From positions 71,169-135,168 of the forward strand of contig KV423946.1 of NCBI GenBank assembly GCA_001632435.1: a stretch of 64,000 bases of DNA, written 5' to 3'. The stretch is from Calocera cornea HHB12733. Lineage: Eukaryota > Basidiomycota > Dacrymycetes > Dacrymycetales > Dacrymycetaceae. How positions within the stretch are numbered: position 1 is the first letter of the stretch; each line of letters opens with the position of its first letter. Both the position numbers and the translations under genes were made by a program. Under the pieces are notes generated by a model. That model did no database searches. It saw only the letters and a list, made by a program, of their open reading frames with translations, and was not told the DNA's origin. Shown here piece after piece: positions 37,203-48,847 of the stretch.

Positions 37203-40147
37203 ATGTCGGGCCTCTCGCAGCTCATGAACGGCGCGGACTGCGGGCCCTCAAACCCGCTCCAGGGGCTGACCAAGACCTTCGACAGGGATCGGTCGCTCGC
37301 CCAGGTGCGTGTGCTGCCTCCCCACTTCTCTGCAATGCAGGATCGAGGCTCATGAACCGGGCGTGATCGTAGGACGCATCAACCTCACGCGCTGGTCCCT
37401 CGCGCGGTGCCTTCCGCACCGTGGTGCAGAACCGGCAGGCGGACGAACAGGCAGCGGCGTTCTTCGCCGCTGCCCAGCACGCGCCGCTCCCGATGAGCCC
37501 ACCGCCGCTGTTGCAGCAACAGCAGCAGAAGGGGCCGTGGAATATGGAGTCTCTGAGGGGGACGCTGCCCCAGCCCCAAGCGCAGGGGTGGGCACAGGAC
37601 TTCATGCGCGCCTCGCCGGCGCCGCAGAGGTCCGGGGTGCACACGCCGGTCCTCTCCCCACCCCCACCGGTGATCCAACAGCAGCAAGCATTCTCCCCCC
37701 TTGCGCTCGGGAAACAGAAGGAATCAATCGCCTGGGCGCAGGACTTTGGACTGGCGTTCGCCGCTGCTGAGCAGGCTGCGCCGGCGCCGGCGCTGCCGAT
37801 GCCGATGATGCAGCAGCAGCAGCAGCAGCAGCAAATGGGGATGAGCATGGGGATGGGCCAGCGTCCGATGGGTGGGAGGATGGTCGATGGACAGTTTGGA
37901 GCGTGGTTCGTCCCTGAGCTGAACGGTGAGTGCTTTCGATTTGTGGGTGTGGGATGTGGGCTGATTCGGAGTAGAGACGCAGGTGTATCCCCCGATGGAG
38001 CAGCAGCTTAGGTCGCCTCTCGCCCCACCGCCTCTGCCGACGGAGCACCAACTCAGATCGCCTTTCGCTCCACCACCTCCGTCCGCCGAATCGCAGATCG
38101 CCGCTGCTCCCCCACAGGCCCAAACTGAACAGCCCCGCAACACCGTGCTCGAAGTGGACGACCTGGCCGCAACAGCCTCGCTCCTGCTCGAGTCCGTCAA
38201 GACGGAGACGAATCCAAAGTTCAAAAACTCGCAGTTCATGTCGCTCATGCACCAGTTCAGGGACCGCACGGCCACCGTGGAGGGGAACGAGATCGTCGCT
38301 GTCTCTTCTGACGGGGTTGGGGGGGCGGAGGGTCAGCTGGGCACGGAGGGGCTGCAGAGTGCCAGGTCCTCCACCTCCACCTCCGCCTCGCTCTCCTCAG
38401 CCTGGGCGCGGGGCGAGGACGTGCGGGGTCAGGAACAGAGCGTTGCAGGGTCAGCCCCTGCCGGGGGTAGCACCAGTGCGCCAATCACGAACGTAGGCGC
38501 GACGGCTCGCGCATACACCCAGCCAAACGTCACCGCCGCGCTGTCGGGGATCGACCCGACCTGGGCACAGTGGGCGGACCTGATGCCGCAGCCCACTGCG
38601 CAGGACGCGCGCGCGGCGCAGATGTACCCCGAGATCCTGCAGACGAACGCGGAGGACTGGCATGAGTACCAGGCCCAGCTCGGGGCTGACACGGGTGTTG
38701 GCGTCGGGACGAAGAGACGGAGCGTGCGGTTCGGCCCTGAGAGTGGGTGATTTCCTCTTTGGGATATGTGGGGTGCAGCTGATGCGCATGTGGGGTAGGC
38801 ACGTTCAGGGCCCAGGAGCGCGAGTGGGATGCGCTGCAGGATCAGTGGGACGAGTTCGAGACTGCCGAGCCTGGGGTAAGGCACACGGTGGCGTACCGGT
38901 TCCAGGAGAACAACCCTTACGCGATCGGGCGTGGGTACACCACGCGGCATCATGCGTTGCACACGTCCTCCGACTGGGCGCAACTCGCCGCTGAGGTGAG
39001 TAGCCAGTCGCATATGGAGAGCCAGTCTGCTGAGCTGGGTGCGCGCGCTCAACAGACCGTGCTGGAGAAGGAGGCTGCGGTGCAGCGTGACCCGTCCAAC
39101 GCCTCGGCCTGGTACGAGCTCGGCGTGCGGCAGCAGGAGAACGAGCGCGAGCAGAAGGCGATCCAGGCGCTGCGGCGCGCCGTCGAGCTCGACCCGGAGT
39201 ACATCGACGCGTGGCTTGCGCTCGCGGTCAGCCTCGTGAACGAGAGCGACCGGCGCGCGGCGTACGACGCGATCGAGAGCTGGATCGAGCGCAACAAGCG
39301 GTATGCAGGCACGCAGAAGCCCACGAGCAGCATCGCCAGCAACACACAGACGATGCCGCAACGGCAGGAGCTGCTCATGCAGCAGCTCATTGCCATGGCG
39401 CGTGATATCCCCGCGGGGGAGATCGACGCGGATGTGCAGGTCGCCCTGGGTGTACTGTTCAATATCAATGAGGACTACGAGAAGGCCATCGACTGCTTCC
39501 ATGCTGCGCTGGAGGTGCGCCGGGAGGTGGGTGCATTCCTTGTACATCAATGATGGATTTTGACTGGGTATGTAGGACTGGCAGCTGTACAATAGGATTG
39601 GGGCGAGCTATGCCAACTCCGGCAACCCGGAGAAGGCGCTCGAATACTACAGGCATGCGCTGCAGCTCAACCCTGGGTATATCCGTGCTCGGTATGTCCA
39701 CAAGGGCACATTGTGTTTGGCGGCCCGCTGACCTTGGCCCAGCTACAACCTCGGGATAGCCGAGATCAACCTGAAAGTAGGTTCTACGTCGATTCGCACC
39801 TGGCGTAGCTAACCGCGCGCAGCACTACACTGAAGCGGCGCAGCACATCCTTGACGCGCTGGTGCTGCAGGAGAGCGAGGCGAACTCGAACGCGAACGCG
39901 GCCGAGGCCGGCGCCGCGGGTTCGAAGGGGGTGACGAGCTCTGCGCTCTGGTTCGGCCTGCGGAACGCGAGCGCGAAGATGCGGCGGCCGGACCTGGTCA
40001 CGCTGTGTGACCAGCAGGACCTGGAGGGTGAGCCGGCTGTCCCCCCTGGGTGTGCGTTGCTAGCTGACAATGAGCCCTGTGTTATTTGTAGCTTATCGGG
40101 TGTTCTTTGCGCCTCTGCCTAGACAGCAGCCGCAGGCAGCAACTTGA
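37203..40147 (+). CDS. PEX5: Peroxisomal targeting signal 1 receptor Pex5
   Basis: Eight exons (37203-37304, 37373-37925, 37975-38746, 38809-39526, 39576-39691, 39743-39776, 39823-40027, 40092-40147) join to 851 residues. The protein carries PTS1 cargo from the cytosol to the peroxisome. The N terminus MSGLSQLMNGADCGPSNPL has the conserved Cys (residue 13) that is ubiquitinated for receptor recycling. The disordered half contains two WAQDF pentapeptides (Pex13/Pex14-binding W-x3-F motifs) and Q runs at about residues 70 and 190. From about residue 569 come the TPR repeats (ASAWYELGVRQQE, EYIDAWLALAVSL, DVQVALGVLFNI, QLYNRIGASYANSG, ARYNLGIAEIN) and a C-terminal ALWFGLRNA segment. At 851 residues it is longer than the roughly 600 of yeast, owing to the disordered part. 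The 34-bp sixth exon is supported by frame and by the TPR pattern. Confidence 0.95.
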
Positions 40148-40608
40148 GTTTGAAGGAGGTGTAGCTGACTACGTTCGCACTGTACTCTATGCATATGTAC
40201 TATGTATACCCTCTCCGTCTCCCTACCGTTTCAGGACGAAGCTGGGCGGTATGTTGTAACTCACAGTAGCCGGTGTGATAAGCAGGGCGGCTGCTGTGCG
40301 CGGCCGGTCCGGGCCAATCACATGCGTCCGTTAGCCGTGGCCGAGCCGTGTTCTGTTCCTTGTGGGAACGGTGACGGAGACCCTACGTACGTATGCAAAC
40401 CCCGCTCGGCCGCCTCCGCACCCGGCTCTGCATCCTCATCCAGCCCCGGCAGCTTTGCTGAGCGCCCAACAGCCCTTTACCACGACACAGCGAGCCATCC
40501 ATCAGCAGCACCCCGTCGCTGTTGACATTCACTGCTGCTGCTGCTGCTGCTGAGCAGATTATACCACCTCACCGCACCTTCCTCTACCTACTCTTGACTA
40601 CTCCGAGG
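40148..40608. other. Intergenic region between PEX5 and CDS1
   Basis: Holds the PEX5 3' UTR and the promoter of the next gene. A CTG/TGC trinucleotide run (about eight units) lies at 40530-40553, just upstream of the start codon, probably within the 5' UTR. Confidence 0.5.
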
Positions 40609-42971
40609 ATGAGCAGAACACCACGCATGGCCGTCGCGAGCCGCACCGCGTTCGAGTCCCTCCACGTCGAGGGCGACGACGAGGACACGGGTTACGGATC
40701 GGATGTCGAGGACGCCTCTACCCTGAAGGTGCCCGGTCGGTCCGTCCCCTCCCTTCCTTCCTCTCCCATTTTGCTCATTTTGCTCACAGGCCGAGCGCAT
40801 CACAAGCCCAAGCCACGACGCCCACTACTGCCCGACCGCTGCCGACACCGAGCACGGCCCGCCCACTCCCCACCCAGGCCGTCTCAAAAAAGGCCCTCAA
40901 AAAGGCTGCCAAGGCCGCCGGCTCCTCCCCGACCTCCTCTGCGAATGAGGTGCCCACCTCCTCGGCCGACGACCCGAACCCCTTACCCGCAACCACGGCC
41001 TTTGGGGCTCCGCAAGTGCCCGGCGAACCGGCGACGAACGGACTTTCTGCACATGAAGGGGACGATATGCACCTCCCGGAGGTGGACAAGCTGCTCGTCC
41101 CGCCTCCGCCGGAAGAGGACCGCCCGATGATGTATGACGTGCCGTCCCCGCCGTCGCCGCCCGCTCCGCCACCCAAGCTCGAGGAGGCCAGGCACAAGCC
41201 CTCCCCTCTCGTGGTCTCGGCACCCCGCGTGAATGGGGTAGTCCCGACTACCTCCCCCTCGACTGCAACGACCGTAACAACAAGCGCGCTCACTCCGCTT
41301 ACGACGCCTATGTCACCCATCCCGCGCAAGGGGAGGTCGGACTCCACAGGGGCACCCGCGAACGCGAACGGGAATGGCAATGGCAATGGGAACGGGAACG
41401 GGAACGGGAGCACACACAAGCGCGGTCCGTCCGCCTCCCCCGCCCCGCCGCCCTCCCGTGCCCAGGCGATGGGCCACGCAGCGCACACACCGTCGGCGCT
41501 CCGCATGAGCCAGAAGATGCGCGACGTCGTCTCTGCCCCGCCAGGCAGCGAGCGCGCAAAGAAGATCCGCAGCATCATCGTCCGGACCATGACGACGCTG
41601 ATCATGCTCGCGCTGTTCTTCCTTATCATGGCCGGTGGGACGCCGTTTGTCGTCATGTTGGTGTTGGTCTGTCAGGCGCTCGTGTACCGCGAGGTCACAG
41701 CCCTGTTCGAGTTAACTGCCCAGAGTGGTGGGAGGCCGATTGAGGGCAAGGGTGCGGAGAAGAGCGAGGATAGATGGAGCAAGACGCTCAACTGGTACTT
41801 CTTCGCCGTCACCAACTACTTCCTGTACGGCGAATCGCTCATTCACTACTTCAAGGTTCGTTCATTTCGGCTTCATGTTCGCAGCATATACTGACCTCTG
41901 GGTAGCATGTCGTCTTTGCTGATGCCTGGCTCACGCCCTTCGCCACAAACCACCGCTTCATCAGCTTCATGCTCTACATGATCGGCTTTGTCGGCTTCGT
42001 GTCCAACCTGAAGCGGCAGTACCTCAGGCAGCAGTTCGGGCTGTTCTGCTGGGTGCACATGACCCTGTTCCTCATCGTGGTCTCGAGCCACTTCATCGTG
42101 AACAACATACTCGAGGGGCTGATCTGGTTCTGGGTCCCGGCGTGCCTGGTGATTTGTAATGACATATTTGCCTATGTCTGGGGTACGCGGTCATTCATCG
42201 TCTCCCCGGCTTATGCTGATATGTTCGTCAGGGATGTCCTTCGGCCGTACGCCGCTCATTCAGCTCAGTCCGAAGAAAACGGTGGAAGGCTTTGTCGGCG
42301 CCTTCTTCACAACGCTCGTCTTCGCCTACATCCTTGGCACGTTCTCGATGCGTTTCAACTACATGATCTGCCCCGGGCACGATCTCGGTGTCACTGCCTG
42401 GGACAATGTCGAGTGTGAGAAGAACCCGGTCTTCATCTGGCGGGATCTGCCGATCGGCGAGCCGCTCGTGACGATCCTGAGTGCCTGGGTAAGCCATTCC
42501 ATCTCGTTGGGGTGCGCGAAGCTATGCTAACGGACGCTGCTACATAGGCGCGCCGACCTGTGACCTCGATCCCCGTCGCACCCTTCCAGTTCCACTCCGT
42601 GGTCCTTGCCGCGTTCGCCTCCCTCGTCGCACCGTTCGGCGGCTTCTTTGCCAGCGGCTTCAAGCGCGCGTTCGACATCAAGGACTTTGGCGACTCGATC
42701 CCCGGGCACGGGGGCATGACCGACCGCATGGACTGCCAGTGAGTGCATTGCTGTATGACTCGGCTCAGGGCGTCTGCTGATCACCTGGGGCAGGTTCCTG
42801 ATGGGCATGTTCACGTATGTGTACTACAGCACGCTCATTCGCGTGAACCACGTCACACCCGGATCCATCCTGCAGATCGTCGTATCCAGCCTTGGCCCGC
42901 AGGAGCAGATCGAGCTATACAGGGAGCTGACAAGTTATTTGCATGGCAGGGGCCTGTTAGGCAGCGTATAG
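40609..42971 (+). CDS. CDS1: CDP-diacylglycerol synthase (phosphatidate cytidylyltransferase)
   Basis: Six exons (40609-40739, 40790-41855, 41906-42182, 42232-42488, 42548-42738, 42794-42971) join to 699 residues. The ER membrane enzyme makes CDP-diacylglycerol from phosphatidate and CTP for phosphatidylinositol, phosphatidylserine and cardiolipin synthesis. About eight hydrophobic segments start near residue 315 ([19 protein letters not shown]). The family signature is present near residues 612-640 as [20 protein letters not shown] followed by TDRMD, with the metal-binding acidic residues intact. Before the membrane part is a 300-residue disordered extension with a Gly-Asn repeat (about 41355-41410), absent from yeast and human enzymes of about 450 residues. 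The first intron uses a GTCCGT donor, chosen because only that site keeps frame. Confidence 0.95.
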
Positions 42972-43228
42972 CAGGGTACAGCGGGGTGATTCTGGCTCTG
43001 TTCACGAGGCTGTAGTACCATAAAAAGGAGATGACGATTGATTATCTAGTGATAATGCGAAGCTGGTGGAATGAGGGCTCGAATCCGGTGGGCCAGAAGC
43101 CACCGGGCCCAGGGACTCCTCTCGCCCGGTCACGGTGCGTCATCAATGCGGAAATTTTCAGCGTCGCGCGCGGGTCGGTGAGCGGTGTAAATTCTCGGGA
43201 CCAAACCCGGGCGTGCGCCCTCGTCCCG

Positions 43229-43235
43229 TTAAATA
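43229..43235 (+). promoter_or_regulatory. TATA-like element of the AdoMet decarboxylase gene
   Basis: TTAAATA in an otherwise GC-rich region, about 430 bp upstream of the start codon and followed within 30 bp by a pyrimidine tract. If used, the mRNA leader would be close to 400 nt, long for this genome. Confidence 0.4.
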
Positions 43236-43423
43236 CCACCCTGCGTATCTGCTCTCTCCACCCACCACCAAGCACGCCTCCCCGTCGGGACCTTCCCGTC
43301 GTCACTCTCTCCTCTTCACTATCACCACCACACCCAACCCAACCCAACCAGCCACAGCGCCCAGCTCGCCCGCAAGGCATCTGCGCGCAAGAACAAACCT
43401 TGCGGTCACACTCGCACCGGTCC

Positions 43424-43510
43424 ATGCATCCGTCTGCCCTCGGGGCCACAAACTTCCTTGCCCGCTTGCCTCGTTCCCCTGCTGGTGTGGTGCGCGGCTC
43501 CGGACGATAG
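43424..43510 (+). promoter_or_regulatory. Candidate upstream ORF in the AdoMet decarboxylase leader
   Basis: An ATG at 43424 opens a 28-codon frame (MHPSALGATNFLARL...) ending at TAG 43508-43510, 150 bp before the main start. AdoMet decarboxylase mRNAs of plants and animals are controlled by polyamine-sensitive upstream ORFs. Whether this one is translated or conserved cannot be seen from one genome. Confidence 0.3.
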
Positions 43511-43660
43511 CATCGCTACTCCCACGCCCGAGCGATTCCCCGAGAATCCAAACCCCGATAACAACCAAAAACGCGTAAGAAAACACTCCAAAAAAACTTC
43601 ACCAAATCCGAGCAGCAGCAGCAGCTACCAGCTCTACCAAAAGTCCCAGTCGGTACGAGA

Positions 43661-45109
43661 ATGACGACGACCCAACCCGTTGCCATCACCAGCGGACACA
43701 ATGCCCACCCACACCACCAGCACGTCGATGTGATCGACGACTCCATCGTTGCCGAGATGCAGAGCTCGACGCCCTTCGAGGGCCCAGAGAAGCTTCTCGA
43801 GATCTGGTTCGCTCCCTCTGCGGACCGGCTGCCCCTCATCGACGAGGCCAAATATGGAAGCGGAGACGGAGACGGGGATGGGGATGTAGACGGCCAGAGG
43901 AAGGGGCTGCGCAGGATCGATCGCGCAGTTTGGGAGGAGATGCTCGACATTGTCAAGTGCAAGGTGCTGAGCGTTATCGTCGGCGAAGAGCTCGACGCGT
44001 ATCTGCTCAGGTGGGCCCCTACGGACACGATCTGCATAGGCTGAACTCACCGTTTGCTACCCTTGGTGGTCTTTTGTTCCAGTGAATCCTCCCTCTTCGT
44101 CTCGCCGCACAAGATCATCTTGAAGACGTGCGGCACGACCCTGAACCTTCTCGGTCTGCCACGTATCCTCGATATTGCCAGCCGGCACTGCGGCTTCCGC
44201 AAGGTGTGGAGGTGCTTCTACTCCCGCAAGAGCTTCATGTTCCCAGAGAGGCAGCTTGGCCCCCACAGGGAGTGGGGCGAGGAGGTCCGCTACCTGGACG
44301 CCTTCTTCAGGAACGGCTCCGCATACACTGTCGGCAAAGTCAATGGCGACCATTGGCTGCTGTACCTCACCTCCCCGGTGGAGGATGACGAAGATACGCT
44401 GGAGCCCAACAGCATTTATGGTTCGCGCCTGCGCATGTATACGCCCAGCCCTACGCCATCCCTCGAGGATTCGCCGACGTTGCCTGATCTCGAACAGGAT
44501 TACACAATCGAGATCCTCATGTCGCACATGTCGACGCCCGCACGCCTTCCCTTCTTCTATCACCAGAAAGAAGCCGCTGAGGGCCGCGGGCATTCGTATG
44601 CTCGTAAACTGTCGACCGAATTGGGTATCGACACCCTTTTCCCCGTCGATCGCACTACTTTGGACGCATTCGCCTTCGATCCTTGCGGATATAGTGCCAA
44701 TGCGCTAATTGACTGGGGTGGAGGAGAAGGCTACTACACGATCCACGTTACCCCCGAGGCTGGCTGGAGCTATGCCAGCTTCGAGTGCAACGTGCCCCTG
44801 CCGAGCCGGGATTCCAGCGCGCTGGGCGTGCGCGGGCTGGATCCGGATTTGCCGGATTTGCAGACGCTCGTCCGCAACGTCGTCAACATCTTCGATCCTG
44901 GTCGGCTTTCCATCACCCTCTTCGTCTCGACGAGCGCCAAGTCGGATGTCGCCATCGAGACGGCGCAGCAGGCGTTCAGGCAAGCCCTGGCGCCACGTGG
45001 GTACTACAGGAACGAGAAGATCAACTACGAGTTTGGCGGATACGATCTCGCATTCGCGAGCTTCCAAATGATGGGGACGAAGGGCCGCAACATGGCTGAC
45101 AAGGATTGA
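43661..45109 (+). CDS. SPE2: S-adenosylmethionine decarboxylase proenzyme
   Basis: Two exons (43661-44010 and 44083-45109) give 458 residues. The pyruvoyl enzyme makes decarboxylated AdoMet, the aminopropyl donor for spermidine and spermine. The self-processing site is present as LSESSLFVS: cleavage is expected between Glu118 and Ser119, Ser119 becoming the pyruvoyl group. The catalytic Cys133 lies in KTCGTT, fourteen residues on, as in the human enzyme. Other conserved parts: WRCFYSRKSFMFP, HVTPEAGWSYASFE and the C-terminal beta sheet with FVSTSAKS. The single intron interrupts the codon just before the processing site. An Asp/Gly-rich insert (residues 68-80, from a GGAGAC-type repeat) is specific to this protein. 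The long leader before it contains a candidate regulatory upstream ORF. Confidence 0.96.
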
Positions 45110-47656
45110 TTAATTGAAGAAATCGCTGCAGCTGGAGAGTCATCGCACCTCGGCTCAGTGCCACGTTTCCTCGCTTCACTTGTTTCTCTCAACCTGCTTT
45201 ACTGTTCATATCGAACCTCGCACTCTCGATTTCTCGCTCCCGTTCCCGTCCTCTCTGCTGCCCACCTCGGAACTCCTTCGCCCACTGCAAGAAGTTCGAT
45301 TACAATTCGGCACTGGAGGGCGGCTATGACCATTGTACCATTACGAGCTTAGACACCCCAGACGTTTCAATGATTCCCAGAAACTTGCAGTTTTATTTAA
45401 CCCAGGACTCCGCGTCCTTTGTATGCTTCCATTCCAGATCTGAATCGCGACCAGTCTTGGCGGGCACAAAGGCACGGTTGGGACGGTCAGCGGAATGCAT
45501 CCCAGCCTGAAGTGGCTGTGATTGTACTTTCAAACAGCACAATGATAACGGTTTGGCCCACTCCAATGCCCCAAGTGTATCCGGTGTCCGCACCGTCGTG
45601 AATCTAGAGTGTTCCGGACTACGTCTTATCTCCGTGTCCTTGATATCCTGTCTCAATGAACCTTGGTCTGATCATTTATTTCCGCAAAAACACAATGCCT
45701 TGCTTCTGACGTCTATTCTGCCGAAGCCTGGCCGGTGGAGCACTAGTGGGCTCTGGCGGCAGTTCTTGCTTCTTTCTCGCTTATTGTGATTCTTTGGCTG
45801 GCCTCCGGACGGGCTCTCCCTATCCCGAGATCACCTTCCCTTCTCAACATGGCAAGATTGAGAGTTGTGATCCGATGTGCGATCCCTCTTGTGGCCTTCC
45901 TTTGGAGCTACAGCGCACTGGGCCATCAACATTACCACTGAGACCTCGATGTTCGAGGGATGAAATATACAGCACTGAATCTCACGAAAAGACTTCACGG
46001 CTCCCGGAGGGGGGTATCCTTCGTTCGTTAGTAGAAGATGCAACACGTTTGGCGCTTCCAGCGAATGTTTGCCCGTGTAGAACATGTAACTTCAGTGGGC
46101 CACTTCCAACCAACCGGTTCCAGTCAACAGGGCTTTCAACAGGCCATACTCTGTAGTCCAGTTCCTTTCCCTGCGCAACGCGGAAAGTATCGGCAAATAA
46201 CCCCGAGACGACCAGTCTGATTTGATCAGCCCGGCTCTCGGAGGTCCCAAACGAGAGGTGGAAGTTTTCGGCCTTGGATGACATAAGGATCAACTGCCAT
46301 GTTGTCCGCTTCCCTGACCCTAGATCATGCCCATCTGTTCGTTCCCCATGCAGTTTGGGGCTTCGCAGACCCACCCTTGGTGCCCAGGCCAGCCAGCGGA
46401 TTACCCAAAAATATAAACATGCGACATGAATGCAAAATGACAATAGCCATGCCTAATAATAAAATTATGTCTGTTCCCGAGGGGAACTCGTTGTCGGGTG
46501 TCCTGACATTTACGGCGCCCATACAATTTAGGGCAGAGCAGCTCCGTCCTTTGCCGAGATGAGGATACCCCACCGAGGGACTATTATTGGCACGCAGCAT
46601 GACTTCAATGGCGTGTTGTTGTGAATCATTGTGGCATGTTCATGGTTCGTGGCCATACGTAACCCTTCAGTTGAGGGGACGTAGCCAGGCATCAGGCTGT
46701 TCACCTCGGGAATAGAGCCCATTGAAGCTAGCATGGCTTCCGAGAGCCTGGCTGCATTCAGGCAAGGGATGCGGAAAGGCGGAATAAAGCGGCGGCAATC
46801 ATATTGGCCGACTTGACCAGGCAAGCGGACCCGCTGCCATTTCAGGCACGGTTCCCCCGATCTCTCTCGGAAGTCAACAAGTGCCGGTTAACTGCCCGGT
46901 GATTGGCATGAAGACGTTGTGCCTGACTGCGAATGGATGCGAGATACTTTTGTATGGGGGCATCTATCCGAAGAATTGGTTGCATTGTGAGCCCATCTCA
47001 CGCCTCTGATTCGATTACCCAGCGAGGCGTCCTTGACGCTCCCCATGAATCCATACGGAGGATGGAGCCACGATGACGCGGATGTATCTTCAGGCACAGT
47101 CATTGGCTACGGGCCGACACTATTGCAAAGTGCGAGAAAGCCCAACACAGCGATTGCGACGGGCAGAAGGACATGGAAGTCGGCGGAGCGGCTTCAGAGA
47201 TGTGGCGCCCCCACGTGGAGGCGTCGCTTGTCAGTCAAAACCCTGATGAGGGGTACTTAGCTAGATCCTCAAAGAGCGTGGCCCGGATCGCATTGGAATG
47301 GAAGCCCCCGGGGGCCGGGGGCACCCTTGAGTCCTATGCTCCCCATGCTTCCTAGTGAGCTGATCTCAGGGACAGTAAATAAGCATCCCTCTCATCGCCT
47401 GCCGAAGCATCCACATGCTGACAGATTAGAGCGCGTGCTTCACAGGCTTGTTGAATTTGATATTCCTACAGATTTGAACAGGAGGTAAACGAGAAGTCGA
47501 ACCGTGGTATAGAAGTTGAAGGTAAACCCACCCAGGCAGTCCATAACGTGGTACGTACAGGGACAAAATGACTCAAAGCGTGTGCAGACAAAGTGCCAAA
47601 ACATGTATAGGGGAGAGAAAGAACAGTATGCTATGAAGAGAGGGCAAGACGTTCCC
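45110..47656. other. Gene-poor region
   Basis: No supported gene in 2.5 kb. A minus-strand frame at 46443-45982 (about 150 codons) has a protein-like middle portion but no flanking exons and no recognised motif. The stretch 46410-46470 is markedly AT-rich. The base composition drops noticeably from the GC-rich genes to the left, as in the 18-23 kb desert. Confidence 0.45.
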
Positions 47657-48847
47657 CTATGGTTCTGGGGACGGACGTAAGTCAGAAAATGAGGATCCTA
47701 CATCAAATAGGCCTCCACGCAGAGCGTGCTGAACAAGCCACGGCCCGTCCATGCTCGTTTGGGACGGGTCGTACAGGTGAAAGTAGAAGCGATCCGGCGG
47801 AAGTCGCGTCATGTCCTCTTGCCAATCGCGCCTAACGTAAGATCGTTCTTGCTCAACAACCACAACACGCAGAGAAGGGTTCCGCCGCAGTTGTCGTCGC
47901 ATTGAGCCGATTTGACTTGGTGAGTCTTCGATCCAGTCATAGTCGACAAATACGAGTTGCTCGACGCGAGGAAAGTAGTCGGTAAACTGGAAGTCCTTCC
48001 ACAAAAGCGAAGGACCGGAGGTGGCAAGGCGCAAAATGCTCGGTAAGAATGGCCAAGAAGGTACAAAGCGACGTCTGTCACCCCAGGCATCAAGATCGTG
48101 ATCCGAGTCTGTGCCATCGCTGGGCGCAGGAGAGGCTGCATCATTGTCGGAAGATATACCGGACCCTGTAGTAGGCCTTGAAGTACTGGTTCCCACAAAG
48201 TTGGGACTGTTCTCCGCACTACTGTGTCGAAAATGCGGCGTCGATACTTCAACCTGGTGGGGAATCTCCGCCTGATGGGATGATCCGAAGCGACCCGAAG
48301 ACCGGATGGTACGCTGTTCTCGCGCTTCGGGCTGGCTAGCGCCTTGACGTATTGTCACCAAGCGATGAGGTAATATGCCCTCGTAGCGGTCCACGATCAA
48401 TTCTTGCAGTGCAGTCAGACGAGATATTGTGTCAGACCATAAGGTACATCGCGGTTCATCTTGTTGAAGGTGCATTATGAACAGGCGCTTGAGAGTTGAT
48501 GAAAGGTGGCCTAATAGCGGTGCTAAGTCGTCCGTGCAGAAGGAATGATTGCCATCGACAACACGACTGTTTGAAGAGTCCCAGCGACCCGGGAGTAGGG
48601 CAAGCGATTCGGCATATTCTAGGTTATCCGAAAGGGCCAGCAGGGCCTTAATCTGAGGGGCCGAGTGAACGACAAGGTGTCGATATACATACGTCGTTGC
48701 AACGCTCCTCCAGTTCCGATCAAGTTGACTGAGATGCAGGAGGCTCGCTCCAATTTCGGGAGGCCAAGCATAGGAGGAAGAGTCCACTTCGTCGACAAGG
48801 GCATTAAGGACGTAGAGGCGCAGTTCCACAGGGAGGACCGGCTGCAT
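47657..48847 (-). CDS. F-box-like protein, paralogue of 55182-56114
   Basis: Intronless frame of 396 residues from the ATG at 48847 (LPVELRLYVLNAL directly after the start). The N terminus has the helix pattern of a divergent F-box: LPxELRL, then LLHLSQLDRNWRSVATTYVYRHLVV. The rest carries leucine-rich turns (LSSTLKRLFIMHL, LTALQELIVDRYE) typical of agaricomycete F-box/LRR-like proteins. A Ser/Asp-rich disordered loop interrupts the middle (about residues 175-260). The C terminus (WLVQHALRGGLFD) matches the second copy (WFVRKALQGGLFE). F-box proteins pair with Skp1 to select substrates for ubiquitination; the target is unknown, and the F-box assignment itself is from pattern only. Confidence 0.7.
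   Translation of the reverse strand: MQPVLPVELRLYVLNALVDEVDSSSYAWPPEIGASLLHLSQLDRNWRSVATTYVYRHLVVHSAPQIKALLALSDNLEYAESLALLPGRWDSSNSRVVDGNHSFCTDDLAPLLGHLSSTLKRLFIMHLQQDEPRCTLWSDTISRLTALQELIVDRYEGILPHRLVTIRQGASQPEAREQRTIRSSGRFGSSHQAEIPHQVEVSTPHFRHSSAENSPNFVGTSTSRPTTGSGISSDNDAASPAPSDGTDSDHDLDAWGDRRRFVPSWPFLPSILRLATSGPSLLWKDFQFTDYFPRVEQLVFVDYDWIEDSPSQIGSMRRQLRRNPSLRVVVVEQERSYVRRDWQEDMTRLPPDRFYFHLYDPSQTSMDGPWLVQHALRGGLFDVGSSFSDLRPSPEP

Noticed and set aside
43060..43140. tRNA-like T-loop (CTCGAATCC) upstream of AdoMet decarboxylase
   Set aside because: The surrounding bases do not form T-stem, anticodon stem or acceptor stem pairs.
45982..46443. Protein-like minus-strand frame in the gene-poor region
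   Set aside because: No start context, no adjoining exons and no family resemblance; not enough to call a gene.
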